Assembly (NCBI GenBank): GCA_036873135.1
Contig: JAPTYO010000007.1
Coordinates: 4,942,763 to 5,006,762, forward strand
Direction of reading: 5' to 3'
Length of the DNA stretch: 64,000 bases
Origin: Clarkia xantiana subsp. parviflora
Lineage: Eukaryota; Streptophyta; Magnoliopsida; Myrtales; Onagraceae
The notes under the pieces were generated by a model. That model worked only from the letters and a program-made list of their open reading frames with translations, did no database searches and was not told where the DNA came from. The first letter of the stretch is position 1. Every line of letters begins with the position of its first letter. This document shows positions 29,359-41,500 of the stretch, piece after piece. Made by a program: the position numbers and the translations under genes.

Positions 29359-29769
29359 TCATTTACTCGGCTCCCTAGTAGAAGGGCTCCTCCAAAATCC
29401 GGCGCCACTAAACCGGGCCCACATCTCCTTCTCGAAGTCTCCCGACGCCTTGTCGCCGTCGTCATCCCGTTTCTTCAGCAAATCGGCCACCGAGTCGTCG
29501 CTGGACAGGTCAGACACCGAGCCGACGGAACTCACACCGCTGCCGGCCACGCGACGCTTGTTGGCCACCCGCTGCCGCCTCTTCCTCACGGCCTTCCTGC
29601 ATAGCCCCGCCGGAACCTTGTATACTGCGAGCAGTAACAGGCTCATCACAGTGCACGGGCAGCAGCATGCGACGGCGGCGCAGTCAGCCGCCGATGTTCC
29701 GGCGATCTCTCCGCACTTTATCTCGTCACTCTCCACCGATCCGCCGACGGCTGCTACTTTACGAGTCAT
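29359..29769 (-). CDS. Small uncharacterised plant protein with CCCPC motif
   Basis: Single-exon ORF of 136 aa starting at MTRKVAAVGG. I chose the first ATG; the ORF stays open a few codons further upstream without another ATG. The central segment CGEIAGTSAADCAAVACCCP, then CTVMSLLLLAVYKVPAGLC, looks like a conserved Cys-rich hydrophobic stretch followed by a basic cluster (RKAVRKRRQRVANKRR). The C-terminal half is Ser/Asp-rich and ends in FSGAGFWRSPSTREPSK. I recognise this pattern as a plant-specific hypothetical family (similar to Arabidopsis proteins without known function). The Cys cluster could be lipidated and hold the protein at a membrane, but this is only inference. GC-rich codon use contrasts with the AT-rich flanks and supports a real gene. 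Confidence 0.8.
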   Translation of the reverse strand: MTRKVAAVGGSVESDEIKCGEIAGTSAADCAAVACCCPCTVMSLLLLAVYKVPAGLCRKAVRKRRQRVANKRRVAGSGVSSVGSVSDLSSDDSVADLLKKRDDDGDKASGDFEKEMWARFSGAGFWRSPSTREPSK

Positions 29770-30612
29770 GGTCGGAGAAGGAAGCAAGAACAGCCAATTG
29801 TTCGCCTCCCGCTGCTGATTCTTGGTAGAGAGGGGTTAAGAAGAGGAGATCGTTAGGAATCGTTGAAGGAGAGGTATTGCTAGTACAGTGAATCAATAGC
29901 AACCGAAAACGAGAAAATCGAGAGACAGAGAGGGAACTGCCATGGATGGCGTTCCGTTATGGAATTTGTGGAAGCTCCAGATGGAGTTGGCTGTGTGGAA
30001 GGCGCGTTGGCCAGGGAGAGAGATGGAAATTCTAGAAAAGATTTTCTCAGGTCAGATAATTATAAAAAAATGAAATGTTGATTTTTCTTTTTTCAGGGAA
30101 AATAGATTAATCATAGAAATATAAGAGCTAAAATAAAATAATTAATTATCGAATTTTCTTTTTTCAGGAAAAATAGATTAATCATGGAAATATAAGAGCT
30201 AAAATTAAAATAATAATCATTACTCGTATTAACTTAGTACATAGATAATATAAATTAATCATTTTTTCATTGGATCGGTTTCTAAATAATAAAGTGTTAT
30301 TCATAAATATATTTTCATTTTCATATTTCAGTGGAGTTGAATCTCTAACCTGTAATTATTAAGGAAAGAATCGATGAACCAATATGGTTAAGATGTAAGT
30401 GAGCCGCCAACTTGAAATCGACTCGCTTAAAATTCGAATTCGATTTGAAAAATTTCGAGTCAAACTTTTTATTATTTCAAGATTGATAATACTTTGCTTG
30501 AAGTACCATGCGAGCCTAATCAAGCTTTATAATATATATAATTTGTCTAAGTTCGAGTCGAGCTTGATTACTGGTAGTCATGAAAAATTTATAATCGAGC
30601 TCTATAATATAA
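29770..30612. other. Intergenic: leader/promoter then degraded repeat DNA
   Basis: The first 250 bases are the likely promoter and 5' UTR of the small minus-strand gene. At 30095-30210 a short direct repeat occurs (ttttcaggraaaatagatta type, twice). At 30400-30610 several cgagctt/cgagtc words suggest an old transposon. Confidence 0.45.
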
Positions 30613-30980
30613 ATTAAGGCTGATAATTCGTGCATGATGGATACGACACGAAATGTTACGGGTTTGGATTAATCTTTTTCATGTCGTACCAAAATAAAGC
30701 TTTGTCAAAATCATGTCTAAAAAATTCATGTAGTGCTTGTGTTTGATTTCGATGAGACGGGTCGGCGATGACACGATAGTTATATATATAATAATTCACA
30801 TTAAAATAACATAGCATGACTTATATTTTGCAATGATACTTTATGAAGTTTGGATTGAACGTTTTATATTAAGTAATTTTTCAAACTAAATTATCATACC
30901 TTCGTATCAGACCCTTTTTTTGCCGATTCCATATAACACGACAAGAAGCCATACAGACTTGACGAATTGCCAACCCTAAT
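30613..30980. mobile_element. hAT-like MITE candidate
   Basis: The left end reads aaggctgataattcgtgca and the right end, in reverse complement, tagggttggcaattcgtca. Both continue into gacacg/cgtgtt words. Non-coding. No certain target-site duplication was found. Confidence 0.5.
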
Positions 30981-32561
30981 ATAAATGCTAACTTATTATG
31001 ATGTATAATTAGATCACAAATCGATATTTTTCATAAAAAAAAAATATTATGATGTACAATGGACTTATGAATGAAACTCGATTATGTCGATTTCGGATGC
31101 GATTTGAGTTTCATAATTTTGAGCACAACTAAGTTTGAACTTAATATTTTTTCATCAAATCGAGTTTAATAGATATGTGCCCGATATTCATGGTTTTTTT
31201 TAACAAATATTCATGGTTAACCAATTCATTAAGTTAATTGATATTTTTTTTTTATAAACAGTTAATACAAATAATATTAATTAATTAAACAAGTAAATTG
31301 AGAGACTTCTTCTTCATCTGCGGTGCAGACGGGGTCGGAGAATTGAAGGAGAAGTGGGTCTCGACTCGAGCAACCAAGTCAGTAGTCTCTCTCTGCCCAG
31401 TCAGACAATAAACGTGCACATTCCCCCGCAGACGTGAAAGCAACCACCACTACCCGACAAAACCCAAAATAACCACCCCTTCCCCCTTTATTTCTTGTTG
31501 CCGTCCGCCGCCGAGACACACAGTTAATTCCGTTAATTCTTCATTCATGTGTACTTTACGACTACTGTTATATATATCAACTAACCCAATTTGATGCTTT
31601 GAAAAACAAAAACTAACCTACTCATCCTCTGATACTATTTTTAGAATAAGAACACGTTTATCTAAATGTTTTTATTATGGCAAAAAAAAAAAAAAAACTG
31701 TTTTGACAAATTCAAACTTTGGAAATCGCCGCCACAATATTATATTATTCATACTTTAACAATTTGCACTATCTTTATGGCCCTAAATCATATATATCAT
31801 ACAAAATGTCCAAAATGTGGTTTTTAAGCTTTTTTAGTCCTTGAGCTTACCATTTCCATTTATAGGCACACGTGGCATTTCGGAAAAAAAAGTGCCACGT
31901 TATCACCAAGTTGACAGCATTAACTATAGACTAATGGAGGACGAAATCAACTGAATCGATAAATTTGGATCGCTAGAGTCCGGCTCCCAGCATGTATTAA
32001 ATAATACAATAGTCTAGAACACGTTTAAATATATACATAAGCATAACTGACAGATTATTATTAGGTCATACCACCAAATATCCTAATAAGTCTGAGTCAA
32101 AGGGTCCCTGATTGCTCAGTTTAAATCAATCAGAAGAAAGAAACACAAAGGACGGAAGAGATCACAGAAGGAACTATTTATAATCCAAGTAAAAAGTTTT
32201 GCAGCTATGCACTCAAACTTACCACATTGTCAGCTACCAAAAAAAAAGAGAAAAATTAAAAAACAGAGACGTACATTATCATTCAACAAAAAGACTAGAA
32301 GAACATTTAAACCCAGGTTTGTTCATAAACAAGTCATGGGTGCCACCTTCCGAACAACCCGATTCACTTAAGCTGTGATAACGTATCTCCTATACCCCAA
32401 CCGGATATAATCAACTCATTTTTGTTGCATATGGGTGAACATTGTTTCAGTACCTGGTTCAGAGTCAATTTGGTAGGTGAATTTTAAGGGATCAACTCCA
32501 ACAGAGACTTCTGATTTTCTTCTCATTTTTTTTGTGACAGAAGACTTTGTGATGCTTTAAT
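30981..32561. other. Intergenic spacer
   Basis: AT-rich without a supported gene. A GC-richer patch at 31310-31530 has no conserved ORF. The final 200-300 bases next to 32562 are probably the OEP61 3' UTR. Confidence 0.5.
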
Positions 32562-35500
32562 CTACCCAATATAGCCGAACCGATGAAGAATCACTGCCAA
32601 GATAAGCATACATATGGCCAGAATCAAACCAGATCTTCCAAGCAGCCAGTTCTTGGTCTTCTTTGCCGTGTCAACCCCTCTTTGAACCCGATCTGCCCAC
32701 CTCATCTGAAGCAAGACATAAAACTTTAAAGTTCAGAACACAAAGTATTTCCCGAAACAATATTCGATCTGTTTGAGCGGTCAATTTGTTTTAAGTTTAG
32801 AGAGCAGATTGTGGAAATAAGAGTCGTGGAGTTGGTTACCATCCGATCCAAGTCCTCTGGAGATAGAGATGACATTGCTTGCTGAGCCTTTACTGCATCT
32901 TCTGGAGAAAGCTTGACCCCGAATTGTTCACCCATGTTAGCCATCATCTCTGGGCTCATATTCTTGATCATAGATGAGAACATCTGCCCGCACAAACATG
33001 CATTATCAGTTAGATCAGCTCATATTACTAATCTAGCAAACTTAAGACTGAAGAACCAATGAAATATGACGGAAAAAAAATTGTCTGCCACTGAAATCTG
33101 CAGTGAACAACGAAATCCACTGTGAAAAATGTAAAGAAGGGTACCTGACACATGGCTGGATCTTTCATCTGGTTCCTCATCTGCTCTTGGAGATCAGCAG
33201 GGGAACTCGGAAAGTTGCCCTGAGGAAAAGCACTTCTTGAAGTGCTTGTTTCAGCTGGAGTGCTGATAGTTGATGTTTCTTCACCATCAGGTAAACTAGA
33301 GACCGAGCTAGAACTTGGACGATCTGCTGCTGGGAATCCGCTAGTTCCTCCAAAAGAGGATGCCATGCTGAACATATTCTGAACTTCCTCGGGGGACATT
33401 TTACCCATCATCTCACCTGCTGTTTTTAACATGTCTGGAGACAAATTTGGGATTGCTCCGGGTTTGAAGCTGTCGAAACTAGTATCACTGGAAGCACCTC
33501 CACTTCCACTTGAAAGGGGATTATTATCTCCAGGAAATGAAGAAGCTAATTGGATCATCCTCTGAAGTTCTTCAGGCGACATTTTGCTGATCATATTTGA
33601 TGCAGTCTTCAGCATATCTGTTGGTACATCTCCAGCATTTTTTCCACCAATTGCAGCCAAAGTGCTCGGATCAGCATTAGAGATGAAATTCTGGAACGTC
33701 CTGCGAGGCAAAAAATAAAGAGAGATATCATAAGATTGTAAGTCAGAGCAAGCTATCGATATTACGGTTCCACCGTTCATCCAGTGTACTTGACAAGGTA
33801 ATAATTATAGTATCAGGATAATCGCTTCGGAGCATAAAAGGTAGAGAAACTTGCAAATTTAGCTAATCAATTTTGTTATGTACCTTATAGCATCTGGATC
33901 ATCTTTCAAAGCATTCAAGCATTCAGAATTTGACATAGAGTCCAAGCTACCAGTGTTGACATCACTTTGACTCTTCCAAGTACCATTAGTTTCAATGGCT
34001 TGTTTATCTGAGCGCAATGTAGATGATTCTCTGTGATTTGCAGAAGATAGAGGCTCATTTTCTTCAGTTATTTCCTCAATTACCAACCCTATCAATGAAT
34101 AATCGACTGTTGTATAAGACAATTTACTCATGGGAGTAACAGAACAGTAAATTAACAGTGAGAAATAACTACGAGCACTACAGCAAAGTAATGCACACCT
34201 CTAGATGCTCGTGTACTGCCTTCTCTAGACAACCTTTCTTCGGCATCCCTAAAGTGACAGTTTCAAGTTAAACAAGGGGTATAATATATTATCATGAGAA
34301 TATTCAGAGAGTCTCGATATCAATTGTGATCATGATACCAAAAGATCTGTACAGGTTGGCAGTGGTTCACTCGAGAGAAAACAATTCTCGAGCATTATTA
34401 GATGTTGAGGAAACGGCATTAGTCGTTCCACTGCTCATAAACCAATAAATATGAAGACCATCCATAATATTCAACCAGATAATTCAATATCAATACCTTA
34501 GGACTTGCTCAATAGTTTCGTCATCAGGAGAGACTTCAAGTGCCTTTCTCAAATCAAGAACTGCATCCTGAATGTAGAGAAGTTGGGAATTTAAAAAGAG
34601 AAGCAATAATAGGAAAAATGGAAGAGACTGTACCTTTTAAGAAAGGGTGTTACAAACGTATAGATAGAACTTACATCCAGTTGACCAAGTTCCTTATATG
34701 CTTGACCTCTCCTGTAAAGGGCTTTCACATTCTTTGCATCATATGCCAAGACCTGATAAGGAAAGTTATGGTGCAATCAGCGAAACAACGTCACGTCCTC
34801 TCAGTCAACCCCAGTTAGGAGTTTGAGGCTTATCATACCTCACTGCCCTCTTTTATACAGTCATCATACTTCTTTGTCTTCAAGTTGCAAGACATCAAGT
34901 TAAGAGAACATGCCAGCAGAAGTGCCTTGGCCTTAATGGATACGACACCTTTCAAATTCTCCTTTGCCTACATATGTATGAATAAAAAGTGAAGTCAGAA
35001 AAATTTAAATTCTATCCCATGGCCTATTATTTTGATAGGAAATCCACATCGATACTGAGAAAGCTGAAAATCAGCAAGCGATTACTTACACGCAAGTATT
35101 TCTGAGAGGCATCTTCGAACTTGCCCTGGCTGTGAAGCTGGTTACCCTGTAATTTTAGTTTAACTCAACAAGGGTGAGAATCCGATCCACCTGGGTGCCC
35201 ATTAGTCTTTCCAAAATGACATAAGGATTACCTCTTTCTTAAGCATTTCAGCTGCACTCAGTTGGTAATTCATTTGGGCATCTGCCCGTGAACGGATGGA
35301 TGCAATCTCTTCAGGACTTGCATTGGCCATCTTCTCGCCAATCTCAGCCATCTCCTCAGGCCGAACATGCTTCAGCTGCTCTGCAGCAAGCCTGAGGTCT
35401 TCCGGCCTCATATTTTTCATTCCCTCGGATGCCATCTTCAGCAAGTCAGGATTCGACATCATCTAATCCGGCAGAAAGAAACCAAATGTCAGGCATTATT

Positions 35501-35873
35501 TCAGACAGATTTGCAGGAATTAACTGTCACAGCTGAATCCGAATACACACGCAGATGATTAGAAACATTAGAAGCTGCTCGCATACTATTTTTTAAAAGA
35601 ATAAAAGAGGAAAATCAAGGCCTGTTCAAATATAGACGACATATTCAAGACTCAACTCTGATGAATTATTTATCAGGAAATTAGCATTGAATTCAAACCG
35701 ACGAGGCGACGACCACAAGGACAGTAAACTACACCGCATGTCCGTATATAAAGAAAGATGGATCAATCAATCAATACCTGCTGCTGGATCTTAGCCAATT
35801 CGGCAGGTGACATGCGATTCATTTGCTCTTGGGCAAGCTTGAACAATTCGGGATCCATCATGCCGTTAAACAT
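32562..35873 (-). CDS. OEP61: TPR chaperone receptor OEP61/TPR7
   Basis: Tail-anchored receptor that binds cytosolic Hsp70/Hsp90 through a TPR clamp and helps membrane or precursor-protein delivery; reported at the plastid envelope and ER in Arabidopsis. Eleven minus-strand exons: 35778-35873, 35232-35462, 35090-35146, 34839-34967, 34675-34752, 34497-34567, 34199-34248, 33884-34088, 33145-33700, 32840-32983, 32562-32705, giving 586 aa. Order: Met-rich N-terminus ([20 protein letters not shown]), TPRs at about 100-240 ([20 protein letters not shown] ... [19 protein letters not shown]), a long Ser-rich linker with repeated MSPEE modules, and a C-terminal membrane anchor ([14 protein letters not shown], about 566-579) followed by a short HRFGYIG tail. 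The start is the first ATG and agrees with the family. Confidence 0.95.
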
Positions 35874-37825
35874 TCTGAACTGAAATGGATTTGCAGCGGA
35901 TCAAGAACGAAGGATGAAGAATACTAGGGTTTCTGAGGAAAAATGATCGGATGAAGGATTTGTAATTAAGTACCGCCTTCACGATTGAGATGATGGAGGA
36001 AGCTTCTGGAGTTGACAGGGATCGAAATTGGAAATTATGCGCGTAGATTCTAAATTGGAGTCTGATTTGGAGGCCAACACCGGACAAAGCAACCCCGAAA
36101 AGAGTTGTGATAGAAATTCCCAATCAAGATCAGACAAGTTCGAAATGTGTAACAATGACATAACATGAATTGTAAACTTATAGAATTCTTAAGTCATTTT
36201 TATGGCTTTTTTATACAAAAATAATGTAACATAAATAAAAAATTAAAATACCAAAATGAGAAGAAGATTTATATTTTTCACAAATAACACATGCCACTCT
36301 TGGAAAATTGCCATGGTTAGGAACTGTGGCGATGTATGCTACTTCGGCAAATACATAAAAAAAAAATTCTTAAATTGTTATTTGGTTAAAAAAATCCTTC
36401 ATATGATATTCGAATCATTGTAATGTCAAAATGTTTTTTTTTGGCCAGACATAATAATCTCAATATGTTGACTTATATGTCTTTAAATTGTCTTGTGGGA
36501 ACTTCTATATATAGAATGGATAATTACAAGATATCCTTTGAACTATCCCATACTAGCGCGTGTCTAGTTAGTTGGTAAAATGTATGAATTAAAGAAGAAA
36601 CTAAAAGTGGCAAATATCTGTAACACAAACTCTATTTAATAAACAATCCAACAAAGTATATAAAGTTGTTTACATAGGTATACCAATACAACCAACCTGC
36701 CTAACTTGTTGGTAGTGCCACTGTTGCAGCTCATTGCACAATAGTTTCAAAATCGAGCTACATTTCTCGGGCAATGCCAGATTTTGCACTTATCTATATC
36801 TGCAAATTCAATTTCAGCAAATATTTACAGATGAATTATGGGTGGCAGATCATGACTCGGGTTTTGGAATCATTTTAGCTAGCAGTTTAAGAAGCATTTC
36901 GGCCAAATTGGATAATCATCGGTTTTCCTTTGAGTACATATTTGTTCACCGAGTTCTGCTTCAACAATCCATCTACTTCATCAATACCATCATCCAGGGA
37001 AACTTATATTCACTAACTGCAACAACCAATATATGCATGATACTTCACACTCTTTTTAGTGGCAACATCCCATCATAAGCTTGAACTCTCTGAGAAAATG
37101 CCACTTATGTCCTTGGATGCCTAAGCGGCGTCACAAGATGACTATTGTGGTCATGTTATAACCACAATATGTTCAGAGTGCACGACAGTCTTTTGTATTG
37201 ACCATTCATAGATTGAGCCCACCCGCTCTAATACTACTTATCACAGACCTGACGTTTCGACGCTCTCAACATAATTTACATGTGCGTCATCAAAACTGTT
37301 TTGAGTATTCGACCGTCTATATGCCATAATGTCGTTCTCGATAGTCCGCACCTCATACTGCATGTACAAACATCATATGCTTCATCTACATCTTGAATGT
37401 TTATTGTAGTCATGAGTTTTCTCCTTAGAGCAGCTTGACTGATATTTGACATGCTTTAACCATTTATCATGAGAGTGAAATCATCTCCAAAATCAACAAT
37501 GTCCTGAATTGTCACACCTAAACTGATGATTACGAACTACATAGAAAACCAAATTATATAGTATATACCAATAAACGATACTTCCCAAATAAGAAAGGCT
37601 TCATGAGACCATGACTGTCGCTAAATCAAAGGTCTGGTGCAGAAGTCGTCAACAAGGAAGCAGAGATTCATTGCTTTATTATAAAAGAAAGGAAAAAAAA
37701 AAAAGACTGAAATCAAAATTGGGCATGGGGCGACCGGCATGACAACTACATAGCTGACGGCGGTGCCGACTGCCTCTAGACAATGACGATGGTGGACGGC
37801 GGCTTGTAAGTTGTACTCGTTAATG
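35874..37825. other. Intergenic: OEP61 promoter and unrecognised degraded DNA
   Basis: The first 300 bases are the OEP61 leader and promoter. From 36530 to 37700 the base composition is more balanced. It contains a 114-codon plus-strand ORF (36734-37078) and scattered minus-strand coding-like text (about 37250-37560) that is broken by stops. I do not recognise either, and a decayed transposon or pseudogene is likely. Confidence 0.4.
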
Positions 37826-37890
37826 TTAGAAATGCTGTGATACCATATATAAGAATGATAAATTGTATTATTGATCTTGTTTTGGGTTAA

Positions 37891-37932
<42 letters not shown>

Positions 37933-38150
37933 GACTATATCTATAACAAATACTAAATATATAATAATATAATAAGGAAACGTAATATGATAATATACTA
38001 AAAATATATTTATTCTTAATCTAGATATATCTAAATATAATAATATATATTTTATCTTTAATATATCTTATTATTTTATATCGTCGTGAGTTGACGGAAT
38101 GAAAAAAGGAAGAAGTTATAATTCATATAATCAATCAACCATCAAACATA
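37826..38150. mobile_element. Possible solo LTR (Copia-like start)
   Basis: Begins tgttagaaatgctgtgatac, a TG start reminiscent of Copia LTRs, then an (AT)n run at 37891-37927 and AT-rich DNA. The 3' CA end and a 5-bp duplication are not certain, so this is tentative. Confidence 0.25.
37891..37927. repeat. (AT)n microsatellite
   Basis: About 18 uninterrupted TA units, likely polymorphic. Confidence 0.9.
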
Positions 38151-38521
38151 CTTGAAAAAAAAGTTAAAAGTTTTTAATAGGAGGACAACAATTGAAATGA
38201 CACAAAATAATGGTAAAGGTTGTAATTTTCAAAAAAAATAAAAAATAGCGGCAACAAACTTTTTGAGGAACAATTGAACTACTACGTCATCGCATGGTCT
38301 CCATTACATCGTACAACGTCTAAACAAATCGGCACCGTTTATTTATTCAACTCGGTGCGGACTGAATTAAAAAAGCAAGAAACCCTAATTTCGTCTCCTC
38401 AGATCGTCAGCCAGTTTTCTCCTCCTCTCCATCAATTCGGAAGCACTAACCGTCCACTCTCCATTCTCCACTCTCTACTCTCCACATTCTAGTCGGCGTT
38501 GCTTTCAGTCTCCGGGTAGGA

Positions 38522-41500
38522 ATGGTGAGAAGTAGGAATCATAGAGTGAAGCTCGACCGAGAAGAAGTTGAGGACGAGGAGAGAGCTATCGAGCTAATTA
38601 GCAGTAGCGACGATGAGCAGGCCAACGAGGACTTGACCCTCAAAATCGTCGAGAAAGCTCTTCGACGGCGTTCGGTGAAGGTTGGTTCGAGTCCTCTGAT
38701 TGTAGAAGAGGATGAGGATAATGAGGTCAGTAATGGCAGCGTAGTGGCGGTACCTTCCTCTCCGGAAGATGAAGAAAGAAAGAAGAAAAAGAGAAAGAAG
38801 AGTAAAGTCAAGAGACACGAAGCTCAGGAACTAGCTGTGAGTATCTTGCTTGCAAACAAGTTTTCTTTTTGGCCGATGGTTTACTGTATTAGCTTAAACG
38901 CATTGACCTGCTAGTTTATGGAAATCTGTGAAATACTGTTTAAACTGAAAAGTTGATACCTTGAATTGGTGATCTGTCTTTATTGGCAGTTGACACCCAC
39001 CAACACTGATTTCCGTTGCTGCATCATGTTCTTTATCGAAGTTTCATGTTGGATTGTGCTATCTATATGTTCTGAAGTTAATGGTGCTATGAAAGTCGTC
39101 TTTTCATAGTAAAATCGCTCTTACGTGACTAGGCATTGAAAATTTAAGCTTGGTGGATTAATTTTGTGATGCTAACTGGTTTGTGTGGTTCCTTTCAATT
39201 TCAAATAGTGCAACCTATTTTAGAGTTTATTTATTTTCTTCTTAAAGCTTATAATCTTCAACTAGTAATCCATCTTCTAAACTGTGCTATGGTATTGTTT
39301 GTTATGAGGACATAGATGCTTATGCTGAATGATTGCTTGTCAATAGGTTATTTCTTCTAGAGAAGAAGATGAAAAGACGGACGTTGTCAAAGCAGAAGAA
39401 CTTGTAGATTCTGTGGATACAGATAATGTTAAGACAGCTGACAATGACGTGCTGCGGAAGCTTCTTGTGAGTCCAGTTACTTACCGTCACAATACCTTTT
39501 GAATATATAATATTCATATATAAGCATTCCGTATGAAAGCTTAGTTGTTTACTATTTACTTGGTTGTCTTTTCTCCCAATAGCGAGGACCAAGGTACTTT
39601 GATCCTCCAAGTAGTAATTGGGGTGCATGTTACAACTGTGGGGAAGAAGGTCATGCAGCAGTTAACTGTACAGTGCCGAGGAGGAAGAAACCTTGCTTTG
39701 TCTGTGGGAGTCTGGAGCATAATGTCAAGCAATGCACCAAGGTTTTCTCCACTTACTCTGCAGATAATAATACACATATAACATATTAAAAAAGACTTGT
39801 TGGCATCTGGCATCATGGCAACTTTAACTGAAATAGAACAAACTGCCAGATGTGTCAGGTCTCAAAATCTAGATTTTCCTATGATACCAATAAAAGAAAA
39901 TATCTAATTTAGTAATTCCTCAATCATCTCATTTGGCGTAGCTGAAGTTAATGTTCTGTTGCTCATCAAATATTTTCTCTGCTTCTAATGTTTCTCCAGG
40001 CACGAGATTGTTATATTTGTAAGAAGGGTGGCCATAATGCAAAGAATTGCCCGGAGAAGCAGAAGCTTGGTTTGCAAATGAATAAAGTATGTTTGAAATG
40101 TGGGCAATCTGGGCATGACATGTTTTCTTGCAGATTTGACTATTCACCAACCGATCTAAAGGTCTCTCTCTCTCTTGGTGACACTTAGCGAATTTACCAT
40201 TTATAATCATAGATGCCATGTAATCAAATTTTAAATAATGTAGGATGATACTAATATTTTTCTCTGTTTTTACTCAATCAGGAGATCCAGTGTTATATCT
40301 GCGGGCGTGTTGGTCACTTATGTTGTGTCAACTCTGTTCATACTCCAAGCAAAGTTTCATGTTACCGTTGTGGGCAGATGGGTCATACTGGGATGGTAAG
40401 CCAGTGTTTTTCACTCTTTGATATTTTTATTTTCCTTCAGTAGTTCAGTTGCATATTTATATTTGGTAAAAATCTGCCATCTGAATGTGCCACATATTTG
40501 CTATAAATATGAAGCAAGTCGGACCATTTACAATTACGTATGTGCAACTGCATCTTGTTTTCTTATAGTTTATACGGATAAGCTTCTTAGAGTCCATTCC
40601 CACAAAAAGTTCTCCCTCTGTAACCTCTGTTGATGAGTGTTGTTTGCTATGTGATTTTATTTTATTTTCTGAAACGTATTTATTTTCCTTTTTTCCGGGA
40701 GTGCTTCTCAATTCTTTACTTCTTTTCATGTTCATTTTTCTCGGGGAATTCATCGGACAGTCGTGCTCAAGAACAAGTGCAGGAAACCACGGTGAGGATA
40801 CACCTAGCACCTGTTACCGCTGTGGTGAAGAAGGACATTTTTCAAAGGAATGCACGGTAATAAATGATAACTGTATATTATACTGCTTCAGACATGCATT
40901 CACAGGGATACAAGAAAAGGATTTCCATATTCAAAAAAAGGATCGTTTCCACTTTCATGGAGTTATTGTTGTATCATTTTAATCTTTCAGTATGATGAAT
41001 CAATTTAGAGCAGTTGAGTCAATTTATTACTCTGGAATGTAGGGTGTAGCGACACCAAGTTCCTGCTTCAAATGCGGTGGAGAAGGACATTTTGCACGAG
41101 AGTGCAAAAGCTCAGCAAAGGTATTGAAACCTTAAACCCCTTCCCTCCTTTCCTAAACCCCAGGAGGAAATCGTTCAAAATGCTGGAATAAAGATTTAAG
41201 TTTTGTCTGCTTTCATAAACCAAAAGATGTATCTTTGTATCAGGATGAACCAGCGTCTGGATCATGCTATAAATGTGGTGGAGGAGGTCATTTTGCTCGT
41301 GAATGCAGAAGCACGGCCAAGGTGTCTTTGCATCAGGATGAACCAGCATCCGGATCATGCTACAAATGTGGTGGAGAAGGTCATTTTGCTCGTGAATGCA
41401 GAAGCTCTTCCAAGGTATTGTGGAACAGTCATCTTTGTTTTTATGCTCTGGTAACACAGAAACAAATTGACAAATCAAAGAAAAATTTGGTAATTGGGCT

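Noticed and set aside
29450..29818. 122-codon plus-strand ORF over the small minus-strand gene
   Set aside because: Antisense shadow caused by GC-rich codon use. The minus strand carries the conserved CCCPC motif and the better start.
41321..41336. Tiny intron between the two duplicated zinc-knuckle units (aag|gtgtct ... catcag)
   Set aside because: It would be 16 nt, far below the minimum plant intron size, so the segment must be translated or skipped together with the first unit.
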